This document shows positions 7,681 to 24,669 of a DNA stretch of 64,000 nucleotides, in pieces. Where the stretch lies: contig NZ_PPPD01000001.1 of NCBI RefSeq assembly GCF_002901445.1, forward strand, positions 3,168,501-3,232,500, written 5' to 3'. Both the position numbers and the translations under genes were made by a program. The number at the start of each line of letters is the position of its first letter. Position 1 is the first letter of the stretch. The notes below the pieces were generated by a model. It saw only the letters and a program-made list of their open reading frames with translations. It was not told the origin of the DNA and made no database searches. This DNA is from Deinococcus koreensis. Lineage in GTDB: Bacteria; Deinococcota; Deinococci; Deinococcales; Deinococcaceae.

Positions 7681-8663
7681 AGGACGTCCTCCTGCGCCTG
7701 GATCACGCCGCTGCCCGGTTGCCGGTGAGCCTGCCGGATGGTCGAGAGGACATTCAGCGCGAGCCCTGCCCGCTCCTCGTCGGCCAGGGCTGAGGGTGTG
7801 AGCGCCAGACCGTGTTCGGCCAGTTCCTCCCGGTACGCCTCCCGCAGCGCCGGCCCCAGTCGGGCGCGTTCGGCGGCGTTCAGGCGGATGGCTAGCAGGT
7901 GCGCCAGATCCTCACCCAGCACGGATGGGTGCGTCTGGCCGTAGTCGATCAGCACCGCCTCCTCGCCGGAGCGCGGCCACAGCACCTGCCCGGAATGGAT
8001 GTCGCCGTGGGCCAGCGTGACCACGCGGGAATGCGAGAGCAGCTTCGGCAGGGCCTGCACGATGTCCTGCACGGCCCCCTCTGCCGGGCCATACCTCCAG
8101 GTCTGCGCCGCCATGCGCCCGGCCCGTTCGAGCGTTCCCGAGGGGTTCCAGGCCCAGTCGCCCCGCAGGTGGGGCAGACCCGGCCCGCTCCAGAAGGCGT
8201 GGTGCCGGGCCAGTAGGCGCACCACCTCCAGCAGCGCGGCCTCGCGCGCCCCGTCGGTCTGGAAGGCGCCCCAGCCGGTGGTCTCGTCCGTCAGGTCGCG
8301 GGTCAGCAGATGGGCCCGCGTGCCGCCGGGCCCCCCGGCCGAGTGGAGGTGCGGTGCGTGGCGCACGGGCGACAGCGGCGCGAGGTCGCGCAGGTAGGCG
8401 CTCTCGCGGGCCAGGCGCTGCGCCGCGCGCCCGTCGGCCCAGCCGGCCGGCAGGTACTTCAGGAACAGCGGGCCGTGGGCCGAGGCATAGCGGGCGAAGG
8501 CCGCCCCCTCGCCTGTCCAGGCTTCCACCACGCGGCGGGGGCCCGGAAACAGCGCCCGCAGGTCGCGCGGCCAGATCCAGGCAGCGAGCACCGGGCCGTG
8601 GCCGCGCAGGGCGTCCCAGACGTCACCGAGCAGGGCGACGGGACGCGGCAGGGCCGCCCCCAT
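7632..8663 (-). CDS. Aminoglycoside phosphotransferase-family kinase
   Basis: A 343-residue APH/choline-kinase-fold protein. The catalytic loop is LAHGDIHSGQVLW (Brenner motif with Asp) and the Mg-binding segment is VLIDYGQTHPSVLGEDLAHLL. The N-lobe is less conserved, with FLKYLPAGW as the likely ATP lysine region. Such genes phosphorylate antibiotics, sugars or other small alcohols, and nothing here identifies the substrate. It follows the small membrane-protein gene by 43 bases and is probably co-transcribed with it. The 49-base tail overlap with the glycosylase gene is notable. Confidence 0.87.
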   Translation of the reverse strand: MGAALPRPVALLGDVWDALRGHGPVLAAWIWPRDLRALFPGPRRVVEAWTGEGAAFARYASAHGPLFLKYLPAGWADGRAAQRLARESAYLRDLAPLSPVRHAPHLHSAGGPGGTRAHLLTRDLTDETTGWGAFQTDGAREAALLEVVRLLARHHAFWSGPGLPHLRGDWAWNPSGTLERAGRMAAQTWRYGPAEGAVQDIVQALPKLLSHSRVVTLAHGDIHSGQVLWPRSGEEAVLIDYGQTHPSVLGEDLAHLLAIRLNAAERARLGPALREAYREELAEHGLALTPSALADEERAGLALNVLSTIRQAHRQPGSGVIQAQEDVLQAWAEAEVSRPRNVR

Positions 8664-8706
8664 CAGGTCAGCCCCAGCAGGCCGGCCCCCATCAGGCCAG
8701 CCCCCA
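8664..8706. repeat. 15-bp direct repeats between two genes
   Basis: Variants of CCCCATCAGGCCAGC recur three times from 8659 to 8715, spanning the start of the kinase gene and the stop of the upstream gene. Each copy carries a minus-strand ATGGGG, so repeat number sets which ATG lies at the gene start. Confidence 0.6.
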
Positions 8707-8967
8707 TCAGGCCAGCAGGGTCACCACGCCCAGCAGGCCGCCGCCCAGGGCCAGCGCCGCCACCACGAAAGCGCCCAGGCAGCCCAGCGGCCCGCGTGAG
8801 CGGCGCACCTGACGGTAGTGGCCGCCCTGCACGTAGCGGCCCCGGTGTCCGCTGGAATGGCTGTGGCTGTGGCCCAGCAGGCCCCCCGCGAGCCCACCTG
8901 CCAGTCCACCCCGGCGGCGGTGACCACTGCGACTGAAGGAAAACGATCCGACCGAGAATCCACTCAT
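8707..8967 (-). CDS. Small Gly/Ser/His-rich protein with C-terminal membrane segment
   Basis: About 86 residues, unrecognised. The N-terminal half is rich in Gly, Ser, Arg and His (GGLAGGLAGGLLGHSHSHSS); the C-terminal third is a single hydrophobic helix (LGCLGAFVVAALALGGGL) ending just before the stop. I prefer the ATG at 8967, preceded by a G-run; a GTG at 9012 would add 15 residues. It reads toward the kinase-like gene with 43 bases between. A C-tail-anchored protein with a possibly metal-binding His-rich head is the most that can be said. Confidence 0.55.
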   Translation of the reverse strand: MSGFSVGSFSFSRSGHRRRGGLAGGLAGGLLGHSHSHSSGHRGRYVQGGHYRQVRRSRGPLGCLGAFVVAALALGGGLLGVVTLLA

Positions 8968-9042
8968 GCCCCCAGGTACGGAGGACGGCAGTCCAGGGTT
9001 CCCCGATTTCACGAGGCTGATCCCGGTTCAGGCATGAGCCTG

Positions 9043-9070
9043 TTACACACCCTACTCAGGCGCTTATGAT
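9043..9070 (+). promoter_or_regulatory. glmM promoter
   Basis: TTACAC (9043-9048), 16-base spacer, TATGAT (9065-9070), with the glmM ATG nine bases further on. The transcript would be leaderless or nearly so, which fits the absence of a ribosome-binding site. Confidence 0.65.
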
Positions 9071-9079
9071 GGGCCCCAT

Positions 9080-10426
<1,347 letters not shown>

Positions 10427-10477
10427 ACGGCGGGGCTGGCCCAGATCAGCGGCGCCTCCGGAGCATTACGCCCACAG

Positions 10478-10490
10478 TAGAATCGTTGGC
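10478..10490 (+). promoter_or_regulatory. polA leaderless promoter (-10 box)
   Basis: TAGAAT at 10478-10483, then seven bases, then the polA ATG. No ribosome-binding site. Confidence 0.75.
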
Positions 10491-13259
<2,769 letters not shown>

Positions 13260-13732
13260 GGAAGCAGGGAGGCTCCGGGGTCAGGCGGACCGCCCGAGCG
13301 TCATGTCACCCGCAAAACCATGGCCTGGAGGCTGTGTGGATCGGGTGGAGGTCGGTGGGCGATAAGCAGTGGCAGATGGGCAGAGCCGGCGCCACCCGAG
13401 CCTGAGTGGCATCCTGAGCCGCACGTCAGGCTCCACGCTGCCTGGGTTGACCGTTGCCCCTGTCCATCCTGTGCTGGTGCAGATGAACCGGGGTGCTGGC
13501 CGTCGGTTGCCACGAGCGCCTGCTGACCTTCCTCCACGTGGCTTTGGAGCCGTGAGGTCGGGTCTGACGATTCACCAGGCGGGCTTGTGCCTCAACCCCA
13601 TTGGCTCAGGGGTAACCGTGATGCTTACGAGGCGGTCGCGAGGCTCTGTCACGTGGAGCGCTGTGTATCCGCTCTACAGCAGCGCCGCGCAGCTCCGGGG
13701 GGAACCGGCGGCGCCAGGGCTCACTTCGAGCT
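13260..13732. other. 473-bp gap between polA and the c-di-AMP receptor gene
   Basis: No convincing gene. Small frames exist on both strands, but their translations are Arg/Ser/Pro-rich and match nothing I know. The segment 13590-13640 looks superficially like a tRNA D-arm (GGCTCAGGGGTAACC) but has no T-arm or acceptor partner. Base composition is more mixed than the flanking genes, so it may be the remains of a decayed gene. Confidence 0.5.
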
Positions 13733-14062
13733 TCAGACCTTGACGAATTCCTGCACGCCCATCACGAACATCACGGCGCCGCCCACCGGCACCTCCACCG
13801 GGTCGCTGACCAGACTCTCGTTCTGCTCGCCCATGGGCACGCTGGGGGCGACCAGCCGGGTACGCGTGCGGCAGGTCTGGCGCACCAGGCGCTTGAGATC
13901 CTCCATGCGCTCGTCACTCACGCCGATCATCAGGGTGGTGTTGCCTTCACGCAGGAAGCCGCCCGTGCTGGCGAGTTTCGTCACTTCGAAGGCCTGTTCG
14001 GACAACACGCGCATCAGTGCCGAGGCGTCTGCATCCTGAATGACCGCGAGAACCAGCTTCAT
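13733..14062 (-). CDS. darA: Cyclic-di-AMP receptor (DarA/PstA-like, DUF970)
   Basis: A 109-residue PII-like protein that binds c-di-AMP as a trimer. Family blocks are clear: [20 protein letters not shown], the [21 protein letters not shown] core and [17 protein letters not shown], then the C-terminal [14 protein letters not shown]. It transmits c-di-AMP level to partner proteins in the cytosol; the partner is unknown here. I start at the ATG at 14062: a TATGCT box ends eight bases upstream, so the message is leaderless. An ATG four codons further up lies inside that -10 box and is therefore unlikely. Confidence 0.93.
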   Translation of the reverse strand: MKLVLAVIQDADASALMRVLSEQAFEVTKLASTGGFLREGNTTLMIGVSDERMEDLKRLVRQTCRTRTRLVAPSVPMGEQNESLVSDPVEVPVGGAVMFVMGVQEFVKV

Positions 14063-14075
14063 GCGGCGCAGCATA
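14063..14075 (-). promoter_or_regulatory. darA leaderless promoter (-10 box)
   Basis: On the minus strand TATGCT (14075-14070), seven bases, ATG. This spacing decides the start codon. Confidence 0.7.
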
Positions 14076-14149
14076 TCAAACGGGGTGTGAAGGCACGGTC
14101 AGGGCGTCGGCGGGCGCGAAGTGGCCAAGCACGACCGTCTGCCGGCATG

Positions 14150-14181
14150 AAAAAAGGGCCTCCGGAGAGGCCCCGGAGGCC
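14150..14181 (-). terminator. Intrinsic terminator of the winged-helix gene
   Basis: On the minus strand GGCCTCCGG and CCGGAGGCC form a 9-bp stem with a 7-base loop, followed by C and six T. It begins ten bases after the stop codon of the gene at 14191. Confidence 0.88.
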
Positions 14182-14190
14182 GGCTGAAGC

Positions 14191-14700
<510 letters not shown>

Positions 14701-14814
14701 GCAAACTCCTCCGGTGATGGACTGCGGCTCCGTCAGGCTTGGTGGCAGCTCCGCAGGTTGAGGGGGGTGTCAGGCGAGACGCAGTGCGGGGGGTGTTCGC
14801 TTGACCGGGTACAA

Positions 14815-14845
14815 GTGCACCCTTCGGTGCAACTTTCCTATTATA
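14815..14845 (-). promoter_or_regulatory. Promoter and leader hairpin of the winged-helix gene
   Basis: Minus-strand TATAAT at 14845-14840 puts transcription start near 14833, about 130 bases before the ATG at 14700. The first leader element is a 6-bp hairpin, TGCACC and GGTGCA around a 4-base loop (14816-14831). No good -35 is seen. Confidence 0.55.
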
Positions 14846-15172
14846 TTCAGGTTTTTTCTCATTTTGGATGAGCCGCGGGGGTGTTGACATTTAGGGTTTT
14901 ACCGTCCCTACCGGGGTGAATGCCGTGTCTATCGGCACTCAGGAGGTAGCCGCATTGTATAGCTGGGCTGCCCTGTCCCTCTGGGAAGGACAGATATGAA
15001 GGGCCGCCCCCGGGGCCTCCCTGAGAGCCGCCCCTGTGGCTGTCGAAATGGACGATTGCAACTCTGGTCTCTTATTCCCCGTACCGGGGGAGACTGCGGG
15101 CCCGTCCCCGGCCTCCCAGCCCACGCCCGCCCCCCCTTCCCCCTTCCTGTCCCATGACCCTCCCGGAGCGAC
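14846..15172. other. Divergent intergenic region before natA
   Basis: 327 bases between the divergent winged-helix and ABC genes. It holds a plus-strand TTGACA (14884-14889) without a clear -10. Small hairpins include CTCAT/ATGAG near 14859-14873, TGCCG/CGGCA near 14921-14937 and CTGTCC/GGACAG (14973-14993). A 53-codon plus frame at 14996 follows AAGGA but has low-complexity Pro/Arg content and is not called. Confidence 0.45.
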
Positions 15173-15941
<769 letters not shown>

Positions 15942-15952
<11 letters not shown>

Positions 15953-17231
15953 GGCGCGGCCTGGGCGGCCCTCTGGCTGGCTGCGCTGGAATATGGTCTG
16001 GCGGATCGCGGCGCGCGACCTGCTCTCCACCCTGCGCGATCGCCGGACGGTCGCCGCCACGGTGCTGATGCCGATGATCCTGATCCCGCTGTTCACCCTG
16101 GGCCTGCCGCTGATGCTCGGGGGGTTCATCGGGGGGCAGCAGCAGGAGCGGCAGAAACTCGGGGTGGTCGGCACCCTGCCGCAGACCCTGAGGAGCGCCC
16201 TGACCCGCGACGAAACCCTGCCGGACGGCACCCTGGTGCGGGCGGGCCTGCAACTCGTGGCCGTGACGGACGCGCGCCGGGCGGTGCAGTCTGGCGAGGT
16301 CGAGGCCGCCGTGCAGGCCACCGCCGCGATTCCCACCGAGGCGGGCCAGGGCCGTGGCCGCCTGGAGGTCTACGCCAAGCTGAACAACATGCGAACCCAG
16401 ACCGGGGCCTACAGCAAGGTGCGGGACGTGGTCGACACCTACAACCGCACGCTGACCCTGGCCCGCCTGAAGACCCTGGGCCTGGGCGAGCAGGCGCTCA
16501 CGCCGGTCACCGTGGCCCCGGTCGACGCCAGTCCGCCCCAGGAGCAGCGCAGCGGACAGCTGGCCTTCCTGATCCCCATGCTGATGCTGCAGTTCATCCT
16601 GAGCGGCGCGATGGCCACCGCCGTGGATGCCACCGCCGGGGAAAAGGAACGCGGCACCCTGGAGAGCCTGCTGGTGTCGCCGGTGCGCCGCAGTGAGGTC
16701 GTGGCCGGCAAGCTGCTGGCGACCACCCTCACCGCCCTGACCAGCGCCAGTTTCAGCGTGCTGGGCTTCGTGCTGAGCGGGCTCCTGGTCGCCCGCCTGA
16801 CCACCGGGCGCAGCGGCCCGAGCAGTGACATTACCCAGGCTCTGGGGGGCCAGCTGACCCTGACCCTGGGCGGCACCCTGGCGCTGCTGGGGCTGGCCCT
16901 GAGCGCCGCCCTGCTGATCAGCGCCCTGCTGATCGCCGTGGGCATCTACGCCCGCTCGTTCAAGGAGGCGCAGACCTACATCGCGCCGTTGTCGCTGGCG
17001 ATCGTGCTGCCGGCCGTGATGCTGCAGTTCAGCGACTTCCTGAGCCTCAGCGCGGGCATCTATCTGGTGCCGCTGTTCGGGGCCATGCTGTCCATCCTGG
17101 AACTCGTGCGCGGGGTGGTGGCGCCGCCGCACATCCTGCCCGCGATCCTGGCGAATCTGGTGGGGGCCGCCCTGCTGGGCGCGCTGGCCCTGCGCTCGTT
17201 CAACCGCGAGGAGGTCATCTTCAGGAACTGA
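15942..17231 (+). CDS. natB: ABC-2 permease, NatB type
   Basis: A 429-residue membrane partner of NatA. One transmembrane helix near residues 38-60 ([19 protein letters not shown]) is followed by an extracytoplasmic domain of about 140 residues. Five more hydrophobic helices occupy residues 205-425, with the family segment [20 protein letters not shown] before the second. The chosen start is GTG 15942 inside the natA 3' end; a later ATG would remove part of the N-terminal cytoplasmic segment. Substrate unknown. Confidence 0.9.
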
Positions 17232-17441
17232 GCGGTCTCCGACCCGACAGGCCTCGGAAGGCTGCACAGCAGACACCACACCAGACACCGAGAACCCAAG
17301 GACTGACGCGAGATGGCCGGATCTGTGGTGGTGTCCGGCCAATGGACAGACGCCGGGTGAGCGGGGAAGGGGAGACGCCTTGCAGACCCCACCCGCCCGA
17401 AGTGAGGAGCCGCGGCGACGGTCTGCTCTGACTGGGCGCCC

Positions 17442-17455
17442 TAGAATGCCCGGCG
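17442..17455 (+). promoter_or_regulatory. Leaderless promoter of the metallophosphoesterase gene
   Basis: TAGAAT (17442-17447), eight bases, ATG at 17456. Confidence 0.7.
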
Positions 17456-18319
17456 ATGCGGCTGGCGATCATTGCGGACATTCACGGCAACCTGGACGCA
17501 CTGGACGCGGTACTGGGCGACGCGCGCTCGCAGGGCGCCGAACGCCTGATCGTCAACGGCGACGTGGTAAACCGTGGCCCGGACTCCGTGGCAGCTCTGG
17601 AACGCCTGCTCCAGCTTCCGGCGGTGTCCTTCACCCTGGGCAACCACGACGACCTGCTGAGGCTCTGGCAGGCCCGCAGCCCGGCCCTTCCCGCCGACTG
17701 GTTCGCCGATCCGTTCTGGGGCGCCACCGCCTGGAGCACGGCGCAGCTGGAGAGGGCCGGGCTGCTCGACGTGCCCGCCGCCTGGCCCATGACCCTGAGC
17801 CTCGGCGAGCCGGGGCTGCCCACTGTACTGATCGCGCACGGCACGACCGACGACTACCGCGAGGGCATCAGCGAACGTACCCCCGCCGAGCGCATCGGGC
17901 AACTGCGCCAGGGGCCGGACGGGGCCGAATACAGCGTGCTGGTCGGCTCGCACATCCACCGACCGGCCCAGGCCCGAACCGCGGGCACGCTGGTGCTGAA
18001 TACCGGCTCCGTCGGGTCGCCCGCCAACGGCGATCCACGCGCCCAGTACCTGCTGCTCACGGGCACGCCCGGCGTCTGGCAGCCGGACTTCCGCGCCGTC
18101 CCCTACGAGCGGTCGGCCGTGCTCGCGCGCTTCGCGTCCAGTGGCCTGCTCTCGACCGGCCTGAGCGCCGAGATCTTCCGTCAGGAGGTCATCACGGCGC
18201 GGAGCCTGTACACGCCGTACTGGCTCTGGACGGAGGAACAGGGACTGCCCCGCACGGTCTCCACCTGGGAGACGTTTCTGCGCTCCGTGCTCCCGATCGC
18301 CCGCGAACCGGCCCGCTGA
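17456..18319 (+). CDS. Metallophosphoesterase, YfcE/MJ0936-like
   Basis: A 287-residue calcineurin-like phosphoesterase with two metal ions. Motifs in order: LAIIADIHGNLDAL (D-x-H), LIVNGDVVNRGPDS (GDxxxRG), FTLGNHDDLL (GNHD), VLIAHGTTDDY and VGSHIHRPAQ (GHTHxP variant), then VLNTGSVGSPANGD. Members act on phosphodiesters or nucleotides; the substrate here is unknown. Leaderless start. The next gene is convergent and an imperfect inverted repeat separates them. Confidence 0.9.
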   Translation: MRLAIIADIHGNLDALDAVLGDARSQGAERLIVNGDVVNRGPDSVAALERLLQLPAVSFTLGNHDDLLRLWQARSPALPADWFADPFWGATAWSTAQLERAGLLDVPAAWPMTLSLGEPGLPTVLIAHGTTDDYREGISERTPAERIGQLRQGPDGAEYSVLVGSHIHRPAQARTAGTLVLNTGSVGSPANGDPRAQYLLLTGTPGVWQPDFRAVPYERSAVLARFASSGLLSTGLSAEIFRQEVITARSLYTPYWLWTEEQGLPRTVSTWETFLRSVLPIAREPAR

Positions 18320-18403
18320 AGCTGCCCAGCCGCGTTCGTCCTGAGGGACTTCTGGGCACGGCTGCTCTCACGGGGCTGGCTCGGTATCACGCCCCTTCCC
18401 ACA

Positions 18404-18474
18404 GGGCTCTGAGCTCTGAGCTATGAGCACCACCAGCCCTGAGCTCATAGCCCAGAGCTCAGAGCTCACAGCCC
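18404..18474. repeat. Imperfect inverted repeat between convergent genes
   Basis: Left arm 18404-18428 and right arm 18441-18474 are both built from AGCTCTG/AGCTCAGAG units and can pair over about 25 bases, with a 9-base bulge in the right arm. It sits between convergent stops and could end transcription both ways. Confidence 0.6.
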
Positions 18475-18503
18475 TCCAGCCGCCTCCCCCAGCACAGCAA
18501 CAG

Positions 18504-18528
18504 ACCCGCCCATAGATGCTGGGCGGGT
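18504..18528 (-). terminator. Hairpin after the FAS1 gene
   Basis: ACCCGCCCA and TGGGCGGGT form a perfect 9-bp stem with a 7-base loop, 15 bases beyond the FAS1 stop codon. No long T-run follows. Confidence 0.65.
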
Positions 18529-18543
18529 CTGGGACGAGGAAGC

Positions 18544-20439
18544 TTACTTCAGGGTCGGGGGGATCAGCACGGTGTCCAGGGTGTACACCACGCTGTTGCC
18601 TGCGGTCAGGGGGGTGGTGTTCGCCAGCTTGCCGCCGGTCAGGGTGGTGCCGGAGAGCACGCCCGCCTTGTAGCTCGTGCCGTCGGCCTGCAGATCGATG
18701 GAGCTGCCCTCGGCGCTGCGGAGCTGGGCCACTTTCAGGCCGTCGTCGACGACCTTGCCGCTGACCACGTGGAACAGCAGCACCTGCTTGAGCTTGGCCG
18801 GATCGGCGTTCAGGGCGTCCAGGGTCGCCTGGGGCACCTTGGCGAAGGCGTCGTTGGTGGGCGCGAACACGGTGTAGTCACCCTTGAGCAGGGTATCGAC
18901 CAGACCGGCCTTGGTGATCAGGCTGACCAGGGTGCTGAACTGCGGCTGGCCCTGCAGCAGCTCGACCAGGGTGGCGGCTGCCGGCGTGGTGGTCACCGTG
19001 GCCGTCGTGGTGGTGGTCGTGGTGGCCGCGGGGGTGGTGGCCGCCGGCGTCGCAGCCGGAGCGGTCGCTGCCGGAGCGGCGGCGGCCGGCTCAGCCGCGG
19101 CGGGAGGGGCGGGGAGCACCAGGTTGGGGGGCAGCAGCACCTTGTCGATCACGAAGATGTTGCCGTTGCTGGCTTCCACGGCGGCGCCGTCGACCTTGGC
19201 GCCGCCCACCGTCTGGGTGGTGCCGTCGAGCTTGAGATCCAGGCTGCCGCCCTCGGCGCTGGCCAGCTGGGCCACGGCGCCGATCTGCTCGGCCGTCTGC
19301 TTGCCCGTGACCACGTGGTACAGCAACACCTTCTTGAGGGTCTCGGGATCGCTGGCGATCAGGGCCAGCGTATCGGGGTCGACCGCCTCGAAGGCGGCGT
19401 TGGTTGGCGCGAACACCGTGTACTCGTTGCTCATCAGCACGTCGGTCAGGCCGGCGTCGCTCAGCAGGTCACGCAGCGTCGAGAAGCGGTCGTCGTTCAG
19501 GATGACGTCGTACAGCGTGTTCGACGCTATTTCGGCCGTGTCTGCTGCGGGGGCCGCCTCGGTGGTCGTCGTTTCGGTCGTGGCCGTCGTCGTGTCCGTG
19601 GTGGTCGTGGCCGTATCTGCCGCGGGAGCCGCCTCGGTGGTCGTGGCCGCCGTGTCGGTGGTGGTCGTGGTGGAGGTATCGGTGGTGGTTGTGGTCGTCG
19701 TGGCGCCGCTCAGGGGCAGGGCCGGGATCGCCATGAAGTCGGCGGCGGGGGGCGCACTGGCCGCCGGAGCGGCTTCGGCGGCGGGGGCCTCGGCCGCCGG
19801 CGCTTCTGCAGCAGGGGCCTCAGCAGCCGGGGCTTCGGCAGCGGGCGCTTCTGCAGCAGGAGCTTCAGCGGCCGGCGCTTCGGCCGCGGGGGCCTCGGCA
19901 GCGGGCGCAGCCTCGGTGGCGGGCGCCGCGGCTTCCATGGCGGGCATCAGCACCGTGTCGATCACGTGGACGACACCGTTACAGGCCGCGACATCGGCCT
20001 TGGTCACCCGGGCGTTGTCCAGCATGACCATGGCGCCGTTGACGGTCACCAGAATGCCGGAGCCCTGCACGGTGTTCACGGAGGTCGAGGTCTTGACCTG
20101 GGCGGCGCTGACCTTGCCGGGAACCACGTGGTACAGCAGGATGGTCTTGAGCAGTTCGGTGTCGTTCAGGGCGGCCGCCAGCGTGTCGCTGGGCAGCTTG
20201 GCGAAGGCCGCGTTGGTCGGCGCGAACACCGTGTACTGGCCGCTCTGCAGCGTCTGGGTCAGGCCGGCCGCGTTCAGGGCGGTGGCCAGGGTGGAGAAGT
20301 TGGGATCACCGGCGACGATCTGCGCGATGGTCTTGCAGGCTCCGGCGGGTGCGGGGGCGGCAGGGGCGCCGCCACCACCGGCGAAGGCCGGGGTCGCAAG
20401 CATCAAGCCGAGCGTGATAAAGCTGGTCTGCTTCTTCAT
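18544..20439 (-). CDS. Secreted three-domain fasciclin (FAS1) protein
   Basis: A 631-residue exported protein. A signal peptide (MKKQTSFITLGLMLATPAFA) is followed by three FAS1 domains at about 35-175, 305-445 and 505-630. Each has the hallmarks YTVFAPTNAAF and LLYHVV or LLFHVV. The linkers are extreme: the first has about nine EAPAA units, then a Thr/Asp-rich stretch; the second is Ala/Pro then Thr-rich. FAS1 domains mediate adhesion to surfaces or matrix, so a cell-surface or biofilm role is likely. AGAGGTGA precedes the ATG at 20439; the upstream in-frame ATG has no support. The repeats could change copy number. Confidence 0.92.
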   Translation of the reverse strand: MKKQTSFITLGLMLATPAFAGGGGAPAAPAPAGACKTIAQIVAGDPNFSTLATALNAAGLTQTLQSGQYTVFAPTNAAFAKLPSDTLAAALNDTELLKTILLYHVVPGKVSAAQVKTSTSVNTVQGSGILVTVNGAMVMLDNARVTKADVAACNGVVHVIDTVLMPAMEAAAPATEAAPAAEAPAAEAPAAEAPAAEAPAAEAPAAEAPAAEAPAAEAPAAEAAPAASAPPAADFMAIPALPLSGATTTTTTTDTSTTTTTDTAATTTEAAPAADTATTTTDTTTATTETTTTEAAPAADTAEIASNTLYDVILNDDRFSTLRDLLSDAGLTDVLMSNEYTVFAPTNAAFEAVDPDTLALIASDPETLKKVLLYHVVTGKQTAEQIGAVAQLASAEGGSLDLKLDGTTQTVGGAKVDGAAVEASNGNIFVIDKVLLPPNLVLPAPPAAAEPAAAAPAATAPAATPAATTPAATTTTTTTATVTTTPAAATLVELLQGQPQFSTLVSLITKAGLVDTLLKGDYTVFAPTNDAFAKVPQATLDALNADPAKLKQVLLFHVVSGKVVDDGLKVAQLRSAEGSSIDLQADGTSYKAGVLSGTTLTGGKLANTTPLTAGNSVVYTLDTVLIPPTLK

Positions 20440-20799
20440 CGAATCACCTCTGAAAGGAACTGGATTGCCAATTGTCCGAGACTCAATCTTCCCCAGAACG
20501 CATGAGAATGCAACCTGAGAGAGCATCTGGTCAGGTCATCTAAATGAATTCGACGCACGCTTTGGTGCTATTCTCATATTCCGCTCATGCTTGGATGAGC
20601 CGACCTAGGCTCGCCGTATGCATCCACCACGCCATCCGGCAGCCGACGGCGGAACGTTGGGGAAAATGTTGTTCCCATCGGAACTTCACGAATTCCGATA
20701 TCCTTTGCCGCGATTGGTATCCCGGCAACCCATGTCTGGATGGTCGGTGCAGCCCCGAGGCCCTGATCTGATCCGGGCTCCAGATTCGTCCCTGTCCGC
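20440..20799. other. 360-bp intergenic region between ftsK and the FAS1 gene
   Basis: Clearly richer in A+T than its surroundings, no gene called. On the minus strand TTGCAT, a 17-base spacer and AAGATT lie upstream of the FAS1 start and could be its promoter, giving a leader of several tens of bases. A 75-codon plus frame starting at 20544 has no recognisable content. Confidence 0.45.
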
Positions 20800-24042
<3,243 letters not shown>

Positions 24043-24055
24043 GCCCGGCAGTGTA
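24043..24055 (-). promoter_or_regulatory. ftsK leaderless promoter (-10 box)
   Basis: Minus-strand TACACT (24055-24050), seven bases, ATG at 24042. The divergent JAMM gene has a similar CATACT six bases before its GTG. Confidence 0.7.
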
Positions 24056-24145
24056 CCCCACGGCGCCTGACAGACGCATCTCAATCAGCGGCCAGCACGG
24101 CATTTCAGCAGTGCCCCTGACGCCCGGCGGCCTCATACTGCAGGG

Positions 24146-24544
24146 GTGACCCTGATCCTGCCCGCGACCCTCGCCGACGCGCTCTGGGCGCACGCCGCGC
24201 GCGAGGCCCCGCGCGAGTGCGTGGGCGTGCTGGGCGGCCGGCAGACCGGAGACCTCGCCCAGGTCACGGCGCTGTATCCGCTGGGCAACATCTCGGCCCG
24301 CCCCGAGCACGAGTATCTGGCCGACCCCGGTCACCTCCTGCGGGCCCTGCGGGCCATGACCGCCGACGGCCAGACGCTGGTGGCGCTGTACCACAGCCAC
24401 CCGCGTGGCCCGTCCTGGCCCAGTCCGACCGACACCCGGCTGGCGAGCTACCCGGTGCCCTACCTGATCGCCGATCTGCGCCGCCGGGAACTGCGCGCCT
24501 TCCGCCTGCCGGCCTGTCAGCCGGTGCCGATCGAGCTGGAATGA
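24146..24544 (+). CDS. JAMM/MPN-domain metalloprotease-like protein
   Basis: A compact 132-residue Zn-dependent isopeptidase-fold protein. The JAMM motif is complete: Glu in APRECVGVLGG, then LYHSHPRGPSWPSPTD giving H-x-H and S-x-x-D. Bacterial JAMM proteins cleave C-terminal tails of sulfur carrier proteins or ubiquitin-like tags, but no such partner lies next to it. The GTG start at 24146 has CATACT six bases upstream, a near-consensus leaderless promoter. Divergent from ftsK. Confidence 0.9.
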   Translation: MTLILPATLADALWAHAAREAPRECVGVLGGRQTGDLAQVTALYPLGNISARPEHEYLADPGHLLRALRAMTADGQTLVALYHSHPRGPSWPSPTDTRLASYPVPYLIADLRRRELRAFRLPACQPVPIELE

Positions 24545-24625
24545 AAACGGGCCTTCACCCGCCGAGCTGACCGTGGCACCGCCTCCTGGGGTGAGGGGTG
24601 CGGGTCGGCTGCCGAGGAGGGGTAC

Positions 24626-24651
24626 AAAAAAAAGCGCCCACGGGGGGCGCT
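24626..24651 (-). terminator. Intrinsic terminator of pilC
   Basis: On the minus strand AGCGCCC and GGGCGCT form a 7-bp stem with a 5-base loop, followed by eight T. It starts 19 bases after the pilC stop. Confidence 0.92.
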
Positions 24652-24669
24652 GGACGCGGGTTCAGAGGG

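Noticed and set aside
13585..13660. tRNA-like D-arm sequence GGCTCAGGGGTAACC
   Set aside because: No anticodon stem, T-arm or acceptor stem could be paired around it.
14996..15160. 53-codon plus frame with AAGGA upstream of natA
   Set aside because: Pro/Arg-rich translation, no promoter, and no sign of conservation can be judged; left as intergenic.
20544..20771. 75-codon plus frame between ftsK and the FAS1 gene
   Set aside because: No ribosome site and no recognisable composition or motif.
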